Below, one piece after another: positions 35,180 to 45,173 of a stretch of 64,000 bases of DNA. The translations under genes and the position numbers were made by a program. The stretch spans positions 372,001 to 436,000 of the forward strand of contig NZ_JAHXBU010000093.1 in assembly GCF_020178975.1 (NCBI RefSeq). The letters are read 5' to 3'. Each line of letters starts with the position of its first letter. The stretch's first letter is position 1. The notes beneath the pieces were generated by a model that saw only the letters and a list, made by a program, of their open reading frames with translations, was not told the DNA's origin and made no database searches. The DNA is from Cesiribacter sp. SM1 (lineage in GTDB: Bacteria; Bacteroidota; Bacteroidia; Cytophagales; Cyclobacteriaceae).

Positions 35180-35209
35180 TAAAGTTACATAAGAATATCC
35201 AATATTCAA
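35180..35209 (-). promoter_or_regulatory. Promoter of dnaA
   Basis: Minus strand: TTG (35207-35209), 19 bases, TAACTTTA (35180-35187), seven of eight -7 positions counting the last base as a mismatch. The transcript would begin about 35173, leaving a leader near 30 bases. Confidence 0.55.
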
Positions 35210-35290
35210 GAAGCCTTTTCGCTTCCTGTGAAAATTAGAATCCTACATTCCCCTGTGATCAGTTTGTTAGAACATGCTTCTCAGGAAAGT

Positions 35291-36214
35291 TCAACTCTGC
35301 TCAGTCGGAGCGTCTACCGGAACTACTTTCCAGCTAACACCGGTTGTACGGCCTGCGCTATCGAAGCGGTAGTCCATTCTGCCCAGGCGAATGCCCGACC
35401 AGCCAGCCTGGTTGATGAGCACTTCTTTGCCTGCAGGGTTTAGCACCCGTACCGGCTCATCTAAAAAGGTGTGGGTGTGGCCGCCAATGATCAGGTCTAT
35501 GCCCTCTACCTGTTGGGCAAGGCGCACATCCGATATCTGGGGCACATCATACTCCAGCCCCAGGTGCGAGAGGCAAACAACCAGGTGGCAGCCCTGGGCG
35601 CGTAACTCCTGCACCATTTCACGGGCAACAGGCACAGGGTCCAGGTATATGGTTTGTCCCCGGCGCTTATCGGCAACAAGGCCTGCCAGCTTAATGCCAA
35701 GGCCAAAAACACCTACTTTTACTTTGCCCTTATTAAAGATTTTATAGGGTGCAAACTGGCCTTTTAGCATGGTGCGCGAAAAGTCATAGTTAGCACTGAT
35801 GAACGGGAATGTAGCATGCGGCAGCTGCCGGGCTATGTTCTCCAGGCCGTTATCAAAATCGTGGTTGCCAAAGGTGGCTGCATCGTAGCGCATCTGGCTC
35901 ATGAGCTTGTACTCCAGCTCCCCTTCATAAAAATTGAAGTAGGGTGTGCCCTGCCAGATATCGCCGGCATCGAGTAGCAGCACATGTTCCTCCTGCTGGC
36001 GGATTTGTTCAATCAGGGTGGCTCTTCTGGCCATACCGCCGGTGCCGCCCCACCTGCGCCCGTCGTTGGGGAAGGGCTCAATGCGGCTGTGCATATCGTT
36101 GGTGTGCAGTATGGTGAGCTTCTGTTCTTTGGCAGCCTCAGCTGCCAGGGGTCCCAGTGTAAGCAGGGCACCAGTACCAAGGGCTACATTTCTTATAAAT
36201 TCTCTTCGCTGCAT
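35291..36214 (-). CDS. 5'-nucleotidase, metallophosphoesterase half
   Basis: 307 residues. The N-terminus has a twin-arginine-like signal (MQRREFIRNVALGTGALLTLG). The metallophosphoesterase domain is complete: LHTNDMHSR, DAGDIWQG, FGNHDFDNG and IIGGHTHTF carry the metal-binding Asp/His/Asn set. This is the N-terminal half of a UshA/YfbR-type periplasmic 5'-nucleotidase. The C-terminal nucleotide-binding domain is encoded by the separate gene upstream, 32 bases away. So the two halves probably act as a heterodimer. Confidence 0.9.
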   Translation of the reverse strand: MQRREFIRNVALGTGALLTLGPLAAEAAKEQKLTILHTNDMHSRIEPFPNDGRRWGGTGGMARRATLIEQIRQQEEHVLLLDAGDIWQGTPYFNFYEGELEYKLMSQMRYDAATFGNHDFDNGLENIARQLPHATFPFISANYDFSRTMLKGQFAPYKIFNKGKVKVGVFGLGIKLAGLVADKRRGQTIYLDPVPVAREMVQELRAQGCHLVVCLSHLGLEYDVPQISDVRLAQQVEGIDLIIGGHTHTFLDEPVRVLNPAGKEVLINQAGWSGIRLGRMDYRFDSAGRTTGVSWKVVPVDAPTEQS

Positions 36215-36246
36215 GCTGGCTGTTTTCTGGCAGAAAAAATCCGGGT

Positions 36247-37032
36247 CTAGTTAATTACTTCAATTCGTCCCTCCAGCCGGGCATCAATCTTTTGCCCGGC
36301 CTGCTGAAGCGCCTTTATTTTATCAATAATTGCCGTGCGCAGTAATACATCCGTAGCGTTTACTACCTCGGCATCTTTGAAAAACGTCATATTGTCGCCG
36401 CCACCGGCTAAATAATCAGAGGTGGCTACAGTATAGCTCTTCGACTCATCGAAGGGTTTGCCATCAATGGTAATGTTAACCGGCTTGCCATCCCGTACCT
36501 GCATTTTGCTGTTAGAGATGGCTACTATTTTTCTGGCTGCTGCAAACTCAAAAAGCTCCCTGGTTTGCGGGCCGCTAAGCCTTAACACCACCAATAAATT
36601 TTCAAATGGCATTACCTCGTACATATCACGTGTTCTGATGGGACCTTCGGGAATAGGCATGCGCAGGCCGCCAATGGTTACTACACCCATGTCTACCGGA
36701 ATATTGCTTACCTTTTGGGCGGCTTCACGGTTAATGTCAGCCACAAAATTTCCCAGTGGAGATTCAACTTCGGCTTTTGTAAGCTCACGTGCGGCGTAGC
36801 CAATAATGCTGTCCAGGCGTTCTTCTAACTTTAGCTTATAGGGTTGTATGTAGCTTTCTACGGCCGGGTCTGCCGCTATAAGCGAATCTATCGAAATAAA
36901 GCTTGTGCTGCTCTCAGCGTGCTGTGGGGCTATTTTGGCGCTGCCACAGGCAATAAACAAATAGCTTAGGAACCAAAAGTTTAGCAGGTGCAGGTACCTT
37001 TTAAATTTACTTTCAGGAGTAGATCCGGGCAT
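36247..37032 (-). CDS. 5'-nucleotidase C-terminal domain lipoprotein (split gene)
   Basis: 261 residues. The signal ends IAC in LSYLFIACGSAK (Cys at about 30), so a lipoprotein. The rest is the 5_nucleotid_C domain: ESPLGNFVADINREAA, VDMGVVTIGGLR, MYEVMPFENLLVVLRLSG and YTVATSDYLAGGGDNM, where the substrate-binding residues normally lie. The ATG at 37032 gives a proper lipoprotein signal; the longer version to 37110 would overlap the divergent mutA start. It precedes the catalytic half in the transcript. Confidence 0.86.
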   Translation of the reverse strand: MPGSTPESKFKRYLHLLNFWFLSYLFIACGSAKIAPQHAESSTSFISIDSLIAADPAVESYIQPYKLKLEERLDSIIGYAARELTKAEVESPLGNFVADINREAAQKVSNIPVDMGVVTIGGLRMPIPEGPIRTRDMYEVMPFENLLVVLRLSGPQTRELFEFAAARKIVAISNSKMQVRDGKPVNITIDGKPFDESKSYTVATSDYLAGGGDNMTFFKDAEVVNATDVLLRTAIIDKIKALQQAGQKIDARLEGRIEVIN

Positions 37033-37104
37033 AAAATATGGTGCGGCTTTATAAACAAACGCAAATAAAGCTAACTTTACCCTAAAACCACCATCAATTT
37101 TTTC

Positions 37105-38943
37105 ATGCAATTTCTCTTTTCAGATTTTAGTGCTGCCGATAAAGAACAGTGGAAGAAGCAGGTGCTTCAGGACCTGAAAGGAAAGTCATATGATAGTGTT
37201 CTATGGACACTTCCCGAAGGTTTTTCACTGGAACCTTACTATACAGCACAGGATATTAAAGATGGTGCTGCAGCTGGTATTAACCTGAACCCGCCGGTAA
37301 CTGAGCCGGGCGCAGAAGCGCGCCAGTGGGTAAATATGCAGTACCTGCCCGTTAGTGAAAATGTAGCGGCTGCCAATGCGCTGGCCTTAGAGGCCCTGAA
37401 TGGCGGGGCCGACGGCCTGCTGTTCGATTTACGGAAGCTAAAGGACTTACCCGATTTTCATGTGTTGCTGCGGGGTGTTCTCCTGGAGCATTGCACTGTG
37501 TCTTTTCAGGTAGAGGAGGTGGGCCATAAAGTGCTTGCCGCCTATTTGCAATACATTAGCCATATGGGATTAAGCCCGGGGCAGCTCCAGGGCTTTATTG
37601 CCTTCGATCCGCTGGGCTATTTATCCGAAACAGGCCTTATTGATAACGACCGGCTACGGGAATGGGCTCAGGCGGCTGAAACAACACTTCCATATCCTGC
37701 CCTTAAGGGCATAATGCTGGATAGCGGCAGTTACCACAATGCCGGCGCCCATGCCGTTCAGGAGGTAGCCTTCCTGCTTAGCCTTACGGCAGAATACATG
37801 CACCGCCTTACCGAGCTGGGGGTTAGTCCTGAACAGGCTTTCTCTAACCTTGGCTATTCTGTAGCACTGGGGGGGAGGTATTTTGTAGAAATTGCCAAGC
37901 TAAGAGCACTGCGTTACCTGGTTACCCAAATGGCTCATGCCTACGGCCTGGAAAACTTTAGCGATGCAGATGTGTATGTCCATGCCTATACTGGCAGGTG
38001 GTCTAAAACCCGCCTGGATGTACACAATAATATGCTGCGCAATACAACCGAAGCCATGAGCGGCATCCTGGGTGGCTGTAATGCCCTAACGGTAATGCCC
38101 CACAATGCGCTGGTAAACAAAACAGATTCTTTTTCGCTGCGCATGGCCCGTAACATTGGCACTATTTTGCGCGATGAGGCCTACTTTGGAAAAGTAAACG
38201 ATCCTGTAGCGGGTGCTTATTATCCCGAAGTGCTTACCCAAAAGCTGATCAGCGAAAGCTGGAAGCTCTTTCTGCAGCTGGAAAAAGAAGGCGACTACAC
38301 AAAGCTTGTGGAAAAAGGCAGGCTGCAGGAAATGATTAAAAGTGTACGCAAGCAGCGTTATGAAGATATTGCAAGCCGCCGCCAGCGTATTGTGGGGGCA
38401 AATGTATATGCCAATGTTGCCGATGAGCTCGAGCTGCCTAAGATAGCAGCAGGCGCAACCGCAAACAGTCTGCTGTTAAAGCAGCAGGGGCAGGCCGATG
38501 CTTTTGAAGCCCTGCGCCGCCGCACACAGGAGTTCCGCCGGCAGCAGGGCCGCTTGCCGGTTGCCTTGCTCCTGAAGTTTGGCGACCCGGCCATGAGCAG
38601 GGCCCGTGCCGGTTTTGCCGATGAGCTGCTGAAAGTGGCTGGCTTTAAAATTATTGAAACCTACCTGCAGGCCGGGGAGGCTGTGATAGACAAGCTGTCT
38701 GGCCTGCTGCCTGATGTGGTGGTGCTTTGCGCTGCCGACGAAGATTATAACCAGCAGGCTGTGTGGCTCACCGATCAGCTCAGGCAGGCTTTTGGCGGCG
38801 TGTTACTGGTGGCAGGAAATCCCGATCAGCTGGCGCCGGATGTTAAAAGAGGCGCCCTCGATGGATTTATCCACCTGAAGTCCAATGCGATTCAGGTCCT
38901 TACCGAAATTCAAGACAAGACTTTTTTTACGAATGAAGCCTGA
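37105..38943 (+). CDS. mutA: Methylmalonyl-CoA mutase small (beta) subunit
   Basis: 612 residues. The N-terminal TIM barrel matches the mutase small subunit ([23 protein letters not shown], then WVNMQYLPV, and the [23 protein letters not shown] stretch near 275), and the C-terminal part (about 480-612) resembles the B12-binding fold ([26 protein letters not shown]) but lacks DxHxxG, as usual for this subunit, which does not bind the cofactor. It forms a heterodimer with MutB, whose start overlaps its stop by 11 bases. The pathway converts propionyl-CoA-derived methylmalonyl-CoA to succinyl-CoA. Confidence 0.93.
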   Translation: MQFLFSDFSAADKEQWKKQVLQDLKGKSYDSVLWTLPEGFSLEPYYTAQDIKDGAAAGINLNPPVTEPGAEARQWVNMQYLPVSENVAAANALALEALNGGADGLLFDLRKLKDLPDFHVLLRGVLLEHCTVSFQVEEVGHKVLAAYLQYISHMGLSPGQLQGFIAFDPLGYLSETGLIDNDRLREWAQAAETTLPYPALKGIMLDSGSYHNAGAHAVQEVAFLLSLTAEYMHRLTELGVSPEQAFSNLGYSVALGGRYFVEIAKLRALRYLVTQMAHAYGLENFSDADVYVHAYTGRWSKTRLDVHNNMLRNTTEAMSGILGGCNALTVMPHNALVNKTDSFSLRMARNIGTILRDEAYFGKVNDPVAGAYYPEVLTQKLISESWKLFLQLEKEGDYTKLVEKGRLQEMIKSVRKQRYEDIASRRQRIVGANVYANVADELELPKIAAGATANSLLLKQQGQADAFEALRRRTQEFRRQQGRLPVALLLKFGDPAMSRARAGFADELLKVAGFKIIETYLQAGEAVIDKLSGLLPDVVVLCAADEDYNQQAVWLTDQLRQAFGGVLLVAGNPDQLAPDVKRGALDGFIHLKSNAIQVLTEIQDKTFFTNEA

Positions 38944-41089
38944 TTTCACCAAGCTTAATATAAAAGGCGGCTTTCGCAGCTCAGGTACACCAGGAAGCTC
39001 TGGCGCAGCCGGAGAGGAGCAGGCTTCGGTCTGGACCTCTGCCGAAGGTATCGGGATACCCGCTTTCCATGCGCCCGGAGCAGTAAAAAAGCTGGAGCAC
39101 CTCCGCTTTGCCGCCGGTTTACCGCCCTACCTGCGCGGCCCTTACGCCAGCATGTATGTGAACAGGCCCTGGACCATCAGGCAGTATGCAGGCTTTAGCA
39201 CCGCCGAAGAAAGTAATGCCTTTTACCGCCGCAACCTGGCTGCCGGCCAAAAAGGCCTAAGTGTGGCCTTCGATCTGGCCACCCACCGCGGCTACGACAG
39301 CGACCACCCCCGCGTAGAAGGCGATGTTGGTAAAGCCGGTGTTGCCATAGATTCTGTGCTGGACATGAAGATTCTTTTCGATGGTATTCCGCTCGACCAG
39401 ATGTCGGTATCCATGACCATGAATGGTGCTGTAATCCCCATTATGGCCTTTTTTATTGTGGCGGCCGAGGAGCAGGGCGTAAAACCGGAGCAGCTAAGCG
39501 GTACCATCCAAAACGATATTCTCAAGGAGTTCATGGTGCGGAATACCTATATTTATCCGCCCGAACCAAGCATGCGCATCATTGCTGATATTTTCCGGTA
39601 CACCTCGGAAAAAATGCCACGCTTTAACTCTATCTCCATCAGTGGCTACCACATGCAGGAGGCCGGTGCCACTGCAGACCTGGAGCTGGCTTACACCCTG
39701 GCCGATGGCCTGGAGTACCTGCGTACCGGCATAGCAGCGGGCATCCCGGTAGATAATTTTGCGCCACGCCTTAGCTTTTTCTGGGCCATTGGCATGAACC
39801 ATTTTATGGAGATTGCCAAAATGCGCGCCGGGCGTATGCTGTGGGCTAAAATTGTAAAACAGTTCAGCCCTAAAAATCCAAAGAGCATGGCCCTGCGCAC
39901 CCACTGCCAGACCAGCGGCTGGAGCTTAACCGAACAGGACCCTTTTAATAATGTGGTGCGAACCTGCGTTGAAGCCATGGCTGCAGCCTTTGGCGGCACC
40001 CAGAGCCTGCACACCAATGCCCTGGACGAAGCCATTGCGCTGCCCACCGATTTTAGTGCCCGTATAGCTCGTAACACGCAGCTCTACCTGCAGGACGAAA
40101 CCGGCATCACCAAAGCCATAGACCCCTGGGCAGGCAGCCATTATATAGAAACACTTACCCATGAGCTAAGCCAGAAGGCCTGGGAACTGATTGAAGAGGT
40201 GGAAAAGCTGGGAGGCATGGCCAAAGCCATAGAAACCGGCCTGCCTAAAATGCGCATAGAAGAAGCTGCCGCCCGCAAGCAGGCCCGAATCGATGCCGGC
40301 CGCGATGTTATCGTGGGCATCAACAGGTACCAGACAGAAGAAAAATCAGATATAGAATTACTGGAGGTAGACAATGCCGCTGTGCGTGAATCGCAGCTGC
40401 GCCGCCTGCAGCAGTTGCGGGAAAACAGGAACGAACAGGAGGTGGAGGATGCCCTGGAAGCCCTTACCCGTAGTGCCGAAGATGGCAGCGGAAACCTGCT
40501 GGAGCTGGCTGTAAATGCTGCCAGGGCCCGAGCTACGCTAGGCGAAATATCAGATGCCATGGAAAAAGCGTTTGGCCGACACAAAGCGCCGGTACAATCT
40601 ATCAGCGGCGTATACAGCAGCGAAGCAAAAGAAGATGCAGACTTTATTGCCGCAATAGCACTGGCCAACAGCTTTGCAGAGCTGGAGGGGCGCCGCCCCC
40701 GTATTATGATTGCTAAAATGGGCCAGGATGGTCACGACCGCGGTGCCAAGGTAATTGCCACCTCCTTTGCCGACCTGGGCTTCGATGTGGATATTGGTCC
40801 TCTTTTCCAGACGCCGGCAGAAGTGGCCCGGCAGGCCGCTGAGAATGATGTGCACCTGGTTGGCGCCAGCAGCCTTGCCGGCGGCCATAAAACCCTGGTG
40901 CCCCAGCTGATTGAGGAGCTCCGTAAGCTGGGGCGGGAAGATATTATGGTGGTGGCCGGAGGCGTAATTCCGGCCCGTGATTATGATTTTCTCTACCAGG
41001 CAGGTGTAGCCGAAATCTTTGGCCCGGGTACCATTATAGCGCAGGCTGCCCAAAAGGTGCTTAGGCGCTTAATGGAAGATGAAGCATAG
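38933..41089 (+). CDS. mutB: Methylmalonyl-CoA mutase large (alpha) subunit
   Basis: 718 residues. The N-terminal barrel has YMNR-like [55 protein letters not shown] and [23 protein letters not shown]. The C-terminal B12-binding domain carries DGHDRGAKV (the DxHxxG motif, whose His ligates cobalt) and [12 protein letters not shown]. The cofactor is adenosylcobalamin. I chose the ATG at 38933, which overlaps mutA and is the family's usual N-terminus; 16 extra codons upstream would extend into mutA. It is directly linked to the B12 uptake genes downstream only by function. Confidence 0.96.
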   Translation: MKPDFTKLNIKGGFRSSGTPGSSGAAGEEQASVWTSAEGIGIPAFHAPGAVKKLEHLRFAAGLPPYLRGPYASMYVNRPWTIRQYAGFSTAEESNAFYRRNLAAGQKGLSVAFDLATHRGYDSDHPRVEGDVGKAGVAIDSVLDMKILFDGIPLDQMSVSMTMNGAVIPIMAFFIVAAEEQGVKPEQLSGTIQNDILKEFMVRNTYIYPPEPSMRIIADIFRYTSEKMPRFNSISISGYHMQEAGATADLELAYTLADGLEYLRTGIAAGIPVDNFAPRLSFFWAIGMNHFMEIAKMRAGRMLWAKIVKQFSPKNPKSMALRTHCQTSGWSLTEQDPFNNVVRTCVEAMAAAFGGTQSLHTNALDEAIALPTDFSARIARNTQLYLQDETGITKAIDPWAGSHYIETLTHELSQKAWELIEEVEKLGGMAKAIETGLPKMRIEEAAARKQARIDAGRDVIVGINRYQTEEKSDIELLEVDNAAVRESQLRRLQQLRENRNEQEVEDALEALTRSAEDGSGNLLELAVNAARARATLGEISDAMEKAFGRHKAPVQSISGVYSSEAKEDADFIAAIALANSFAELEGRRPRIMIAKMGQDGHDRGAKVIATSFADLGFDVDIGPLFQTPAEVARQAAENDVHLVGASSLAGGHKTLVPQLIEELRKLGREDIMVVAGGVIPARDYDFLYQAGVAEIFGPGTIIAQAAQKVLRRLMEDEA

Positions 41090-41119
41090 TTTCTAGCAGA
41101 CGCCACAGTACAAATATTC

Positions 41120-41161
41120 AGCACAGGCAGATAGCATAAGCTCAGGTGCCTGTGCTTTTTT
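41120..41161 (+). terminator. Terminator of mutAB
   Basis: AGCACAGGCA (41120-41129) pairs with TGCCTGTGCT (41147-41156), then T run. Confidence 0.85.
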
Positions 41162-41260
41162 GTAGCCGCTCCCGGGGCTGCCAGGTCTGCAAACCAAACT
41201 TTGTTGCCTGCAAACTGCTTTTATAGTAGAAAGTTTTTTTGCTATTGCCCCTTTCGAGAA

Positions 41261-41698
41261 ATGAGAACCAGCTACCTGATACCTATATTCATCATACTCC
41301 TTTTTTCATGTAACCGCCGGCAAATTACCAGTGCCGATTTTAGAACAGAAAGGTATAAGGCCCGCAAGATCAACGTAATTAACATCAGCGATGAGGTTTT
41401 TTTCAAGCCACAGTCCGGTGATTTGATCATTGAAAGGGTAAGCCAGGATTTCAGGGAATTATTGTCTTACCTGGCAGCAAACCCTGATACAGAGGTGGAA
41501 ATTCGGGTAAGTCATGTTTACAAATCACAGGAAAATTATGAAGAAGGGCTGCGAAAGAGCCAATATCTTAAGAATTTCTTTACCAATCAGGGGATATCAG
41601 AATCCCGCATAACCAACAGCACCTTCTTAGACAGGCGTAGTAAGTATCCCTATAACTCCGAATTCAGAAAAGTACTGCTAGTGGTTACCAACATATAG
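41261..41698 (+). CDS. OmpA-like C-terminal-domain lipoprotein
   Basis: 145 residues with a lipoprotein signal (IILLFSC, Cys at about 17). The mature part resembles an OmpA/MotB peptidoglycan-binding domain: FKPQSGDLIIERVSQDFRELLSYLAANPDTEVEIRVSHVY, LRKSQYLKNFFTNQGI and a final KVLLVVTN. The usual Asp and Arg that contact diaminopimelate are not clear, so the peptidoglycan link is inferred. The ATG at 41261 gives a proper signal. No partner gene is near. Confidence 0.72.
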   Translation: MRTSYLIPIFIILLFSCNRRQITSADFRTERYKARKINVINISDEVFFKPQSGDLIIERVSQDFRELLSYLAANPDTEVEIRVSHVYKSQENYEEGLRKSQYLKNFFTNQGISESRITNSTFLDRRSKYPYNSEFRKVLLVVTNI

Positions 41699-41887
41699 AG
41701 CTGCCAGGGCCGGGCTTCCTGTTTTAACATAGCCATTATGGAGCTGTGCGCTCTCCATTCAGCATAAATCCCTCTTTCAGGCAGGCACTCTGTCCTTTCA
41801 GAAGTATTTTTTTACCATTCATCCGCAAATTCTGTTAGTTCAAACAAAACTTGCAATAAGCCAATTCAATATCAGTATTCTACCTGC

Positions 41888-41895
41888 TACCTTTG
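41888..41895 (+). promoter_or_regulatory. -7 promoter element of the C10 peptidase
   Basis: TACCTTTG matches TAnnTTTG, about 50 bases before the ATG. No TTG is found 19-22 bases upstream, so the -33 part is weak. Confidence 0.4.
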
Positions 41896-41945
41896 CAAAA
41901 CTTTAGGGTTCAACTAAAGCCACACTTCACACTCTTTTATTAACC

Positions 41946-44546
41946 ATGCGTAAATTTTTTTTGCTGTTAGCTGCACTTTTGTGCGGTGCAGCAGTGGTTC
42001 AGGCCAGGCAGGTGCCTGTGGAAGATGCCCAGCTGGTAGCGCTTAATTACCTTATTGCCGCAAAGCCGGGGGCGAACCTGCGTTCGGCGGCCTCTCTTCA
42101 GTTAGCCTATCAGGAGGTTTCAAAAGCCTCTGGTGCAAATGCTCGTGTTGCGCCGCTCACTTACTTCTATGTATTTAATGTAGGAGAAAACGGAGGCATG
42201 ATTTTAGTGTCTGGAGATGATAAGGTAACTCCCATCCTGGGGTATACCGATAGCGGAAGTTACGATCCGGACCGCATGCCGCCACATTTCATGAAGTGGC
42301 TGGAGTACTACAAAAACCAGATACGTTATGCCATTGAAAGCCTGCCCCAGAATACTGCCCTGGAGCAGGAGTGGGACGGACTTCTGAAAGGAGAAGTAGC
42401 CCGCAGTAAAACAGCTACTGCAACAGCCTCTGTAAATGGTGTAAATCCGCTAATTGCCACCAAATGGGATCAGTCTCCATTCTATAACCAGTTGTGCCCT
42501 GTTGATAGTGATGCACAGCAACAAACTGTAACAGGCTGTGTGGCCACTGCCATGGCACAGATCATGCGCTACTGGCAATATCCTGCCAAAGGCAGTGGAT
42601 TTCACTCCTACAACCACGAGCGCTATGGCACCCTTAGCGCCAATTTCAGCAACACCACCTACGACTGGGCAAATATGCCCCTGGAGCTAACAGGCAATAA
42701 CACGGCTGTGGCTACCCTTATGCAGCACATTGGGATTAGTGTAGACATGAATTACGATATTGCCGAGCGCGGTGGCAGCGGTGCCTATGTGGTTTCGGAT
42801 GCAAGCCCGGTGCAGCATTGTTCTGAATATGCTCTGAAGACTTATTTCGGCTATAAAGATGTTAAAGGTGTGCTGCGTGCTAACTATACCGAAAGTGCCT
42901 GGATTAACCTTCTGAAGCAGCAGCTGGATGCTGGTAAGCCAATTTTGTACGCCGGCTTTGGCAGTGGCGGCGGCCATGCCTTTGTTTGCGATGGTTATAA
43001 CGACAGCAACCTGTTCCATATGAACTGGGGCTGGGGTGGCTACGCCGATGGCTACTTTGCCATCAACGCACTTGACCCTGCAGGTGTAGGAACCGGTGGC
43101 GGCACCGGAGGTTTCAACAGCGGCCACCAGGCAGTGATTGATATTGAAGCTCCTGATGCACCTGTGCAAACCACCGAGCTGCAGCTGTACGACAATGTAA
43201 CCCTCAGTGCTTCTAAAATCTATTACACCCAGGAGTTTTCCCTTCACACAGACATCATCAACAAAGGAACCGCTACTTTCAATGGTGAATACGCAGCTGC
43301 CGCCTTTGATGCCGAAGGCAATTTTGTGGAGTTTATCGAGACCTTCAGCGATATTGAGCTGCCGGCAAATTATCACTACACCGAGGGCGTAACCTTCTCT
43401 ACCGAAGGCATGGCGAGCCTGCTGCCGGGCAACTACACCCTGGCAGTGTTTTACAAGCCTGTTAATGGAGAGTGGCAGCAGCTTAGCGGCGGTTCTTACA
43501 CCAGTGTGGCCAGCCTGGAAGTGGTCTATCCTAACGATATAGAGCTGGGCTCTAACTTCACGATCAACAATGGCGACGACCTCTACAGCGGGGGGCAGGT
43601 AAATGTAAATTTTGCACTGAAAAACGATGCTACTACGGCTTTTAGCGGAGTAGTTGATGTAAGCCTTTTTAACCTGGATGGCAGCTTTGCCTATACCATT
43701 GAAGAAAAACAGAATGTTAAGATTTGTGCCGGTTGTAAAAGCGCCAGCCTTACTTTCAGCAACAGCACTGTAGAAGTGGAGCCCGGAACCTACCTGGTGG
43801 CTGTACTTTTTCATGCCGATAACAGCACTCAGTGGGATATTGTAGGTTCTTCCTACTTTACCAACCCGGCAAAAGTGATTGTTAAAACAGCGCCACTGGC
43901 AGGCGATGCTTACGAAAACAACGATGAGCCGGATGTGGCTTACCTCCTGCCTGTTACCTATTCCGATACCGAGCGCAAGGTTGCTACCAACGGCTCCAAC
44001 ATTCACATCGGCACCGATTACGATTTTTATAAGTTTGGCATTCCTGACGATGGCAGGTACCAGATGAACCTCCGTGTACACGATGGCTACAGCAGCAACG
44101 ATGGCAATGAGTACAGCAACGATGTGTTATTCTCCTACTCAACAGATGGAGAAAACTGGTCGGATGTTTATGATGATGTAATGCCCGAAGGCATTGAACT
44201 GGAGGGAGGAGAAACGCTCTATGTGTTTGTTGCCTCGTACTTTCAGGGCGAAACCGGCTCTTACAGCCTTGAGGCTGCTGTACGCCGTACCAGGCCAAAC
44301 GGCATAGAGGATGATCAGATGCCCGAACTGGTAGAGGTGTACCCCAACCCCACCAACGGGCAGTTAAGCATCACGGCCCGCCGCTCGTTCGATTCCCTGG
44401 AGGTGTTAAACCTTTCGGGGCAGGTGCTGAAGCAGTTTGGTAAGGAAGCAACCCAGCTGGATTTAACAGGCCTGCCTGCCGGAATGTACCTGGTGCGGGC
44501 ACGTGCTGGAGCCGATCTGCAGATTAAAAAAGTAATAAAACAATGA
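41946..44546 (+). CDS. Secreted C10-family cysteine peptidase with T9SS sorting domain
   Basis: 866 residues. A signal peptide (1-20, ending VQAR) precedes a propeptide (VEDAQLVALNYLIAAKPG...). The catalytic domain of streptopain type carries C198 in TGCVATAMAQIMRYW and H344 in GGGHAFVCDGY, followed by NWGWGGYADGYF. Then Ig/CARDB-like beta domains (about 400-640), a pre-peptidase C-terminal-like domain near 650-785 (DAYENNDEPD...DYDFYKFG), and the T9SS type A sorting domain (about 792-866) with VYPNPTNGQLSI and LPAGMYLVRA ending in KVIKQ. It is thus exported across the outer membrane and likely anchored there. The gene overlaps the lipoprotein downstream. Confidence 0.93.
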   Translation: MRKFFLLLAALLCGAAVVQARQVPVEDAQLVALNYLIAAKPGANLRSAASLQLAYQEVSKASGANARVAPLTYFYVFNVGENGGMILVSGDDKVTPILGYTDSGSYDPDRMPPHFMKWLEYYKNQIRYAIESLPQNTALEQEWDGLLKGEVARSKTATATASVNGVNPLIATKWDQSPFYNQLCPVDSDAQQQTVTGCVATAMAQIMRYWQYPAKGSGFHSYNHERYGTLSANFSNTTYDWANMPLELTGNNTAVATLMQHIGISVDMNYDIAERGGSGAYVVSDASPVQHCSEYALKTYFGYKDVKGVLRANYTESAWINLLKQQLDAGKPILYAGFGSGGGHAFVCDGYNDSNLFHMNWGWGGYADGYFAINALDPAGVGTGGGTGGFNSGHQAVIDIEAPDAPVQTTELQLYDNVTLSASKIYYTQEFSLHTDIINKGTATFNGEYAAAAFDAEGNFVEFIETFSDIELPANYHYTEGVTFSTEGMASLLPGNYTLAVFYKPVNGEWQQLSGGSYTSVASLEVVYPNDIELGSNFTINNGDDLYSGGQVNVNFALKNDATTAFSGVVDVSLFNLDGSFAYTIEEKQNVKICAGCKSASLTFSNSTVEVEPGTYLVAVLFHADNSTQWDIVGSSYFTNPAKVIVKTAPLAGDAYENNDEPDVAYLLPVTYSDTERKVATNGSNIHIGTDYDFYKFGIPDDGRYQMNLRVHDGYSSNDGNEYSNDVLFSYSTDGENWSDVYDDVMPEGIELEGGETLYVFVASYFQGETGSYSLEAAVRRTRPNGIEDDQMPELVEVYPNPTNGQLSITARRSFDSLEVLNLSGQVLKQFGKEATQLDLTGLPAGMYLVRARAGADLQIKKVIKQ

Positions 44547-45073
44547 GAGTAAGCCTGCCCTTTCTGCTGATTGCAGTAACTATATTTTGTGCTGCCTGTA
44601 AAAATAAAATGATGACAGACCAGAACAATACACCGGAAACCAGACCTGTTTTTACGCCAGGCCCTCCGGCTATAGTATATAAAACACGAGCAGATTATAC
44701 TGATAAAGTTGCTGTTACCCTGAATGAAGATAAAACAGCAGTAGTAGCTTACCCGCATCCTTCAGATATAAACCGGGCAGCTGGTTTGCCCCTGCCGGCC
44801 AGACTGGAGCAGGGCTACCTGCTCGATAACCAGGGTATTAATGCACAGGTAGCTTTTACCAGCTACACCATGCAGGAGTATGCTGCTTTACCGCAGGCCC
44901 CCACGCCGGCAGAGCTTTGGGCGAAGATTATCGATAAGGACCCGCTGGTGTATATGTGTAACTGCGGCAACCGCAGGCAGTACAACAGTGTTGAAACAGC
45001 CATGAACCAGTTTATCGGCCAGGGCCTTAGTACCTGTAAACCGGTAGCCGGAAATAAGCCTGCAGATAATTAA
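44543..45073 (+). CDS. Lipoprotein of unknown function, coupled to the C10 peptidase
   Basis: 176 residues with a lipoprotein signal (FCAAC, Cys at about 19). The mature part has a beta-rich stretch (ADYTDKVAVTLNEDKTAVVAYPHPSD), a LLDNQGINAQVAFTSYTMQEYA segment, and two late cysteines in YMCNCGN. It starts in the stop codon of the peptidase (ATGA) and so is made together with it. A possible inhibitor or chaperone of the peptidase, by context only; no domain recognised. Confidence 0.78.
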   Translation: MRVSLPFLLIAVTIFCAACKNKMMTDQNNTPETRPVFTPGPPAIVYKTRADYTDKVAVTLNEDKTAVVAYPHPSDINRAAGLPLPARLEQGYLLDNQGINAQVAFTSYTMQEYAALPQAPTPAELWAKIIDKDPLVYMCNCGNRRQYNSVETAMNQFIGQGLSTCKPVAGNKPADN

Positions 45074-45173
45074 ACTGCACCCACACCTACAGAAAGCCCT
45101 GCCCCTGTGCAGGGCTTTTTTTTGTCCGTTCATAACCATTTGGGCTCTGTAACGGTTAATAGAGAACAATTTT

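Noticed and set aside
33541-35290. oriC next to dnaA
   Set aside because: No cluster of TTATCCACA-like boxes or AT-rich unwinding repeat was found on either side of the gene.
42687-44081. 464-codon antisense reading frame opposite the C10 peptidase
   Set aside because: It overlaps a gene with clear catalytic and sorting motifs; its product has no domain, is rich in Val/Ile/Ala in a shadow pattern and has no regulatory signal. It is a by-product of low stop-codon frequency on the complement.
44315-44758. 147-codon antisense frame
   Set aside because: Shadow of the peptidase C-terminus and lipoprotein N-terminus; cysteine- and serine-rich without a domain.
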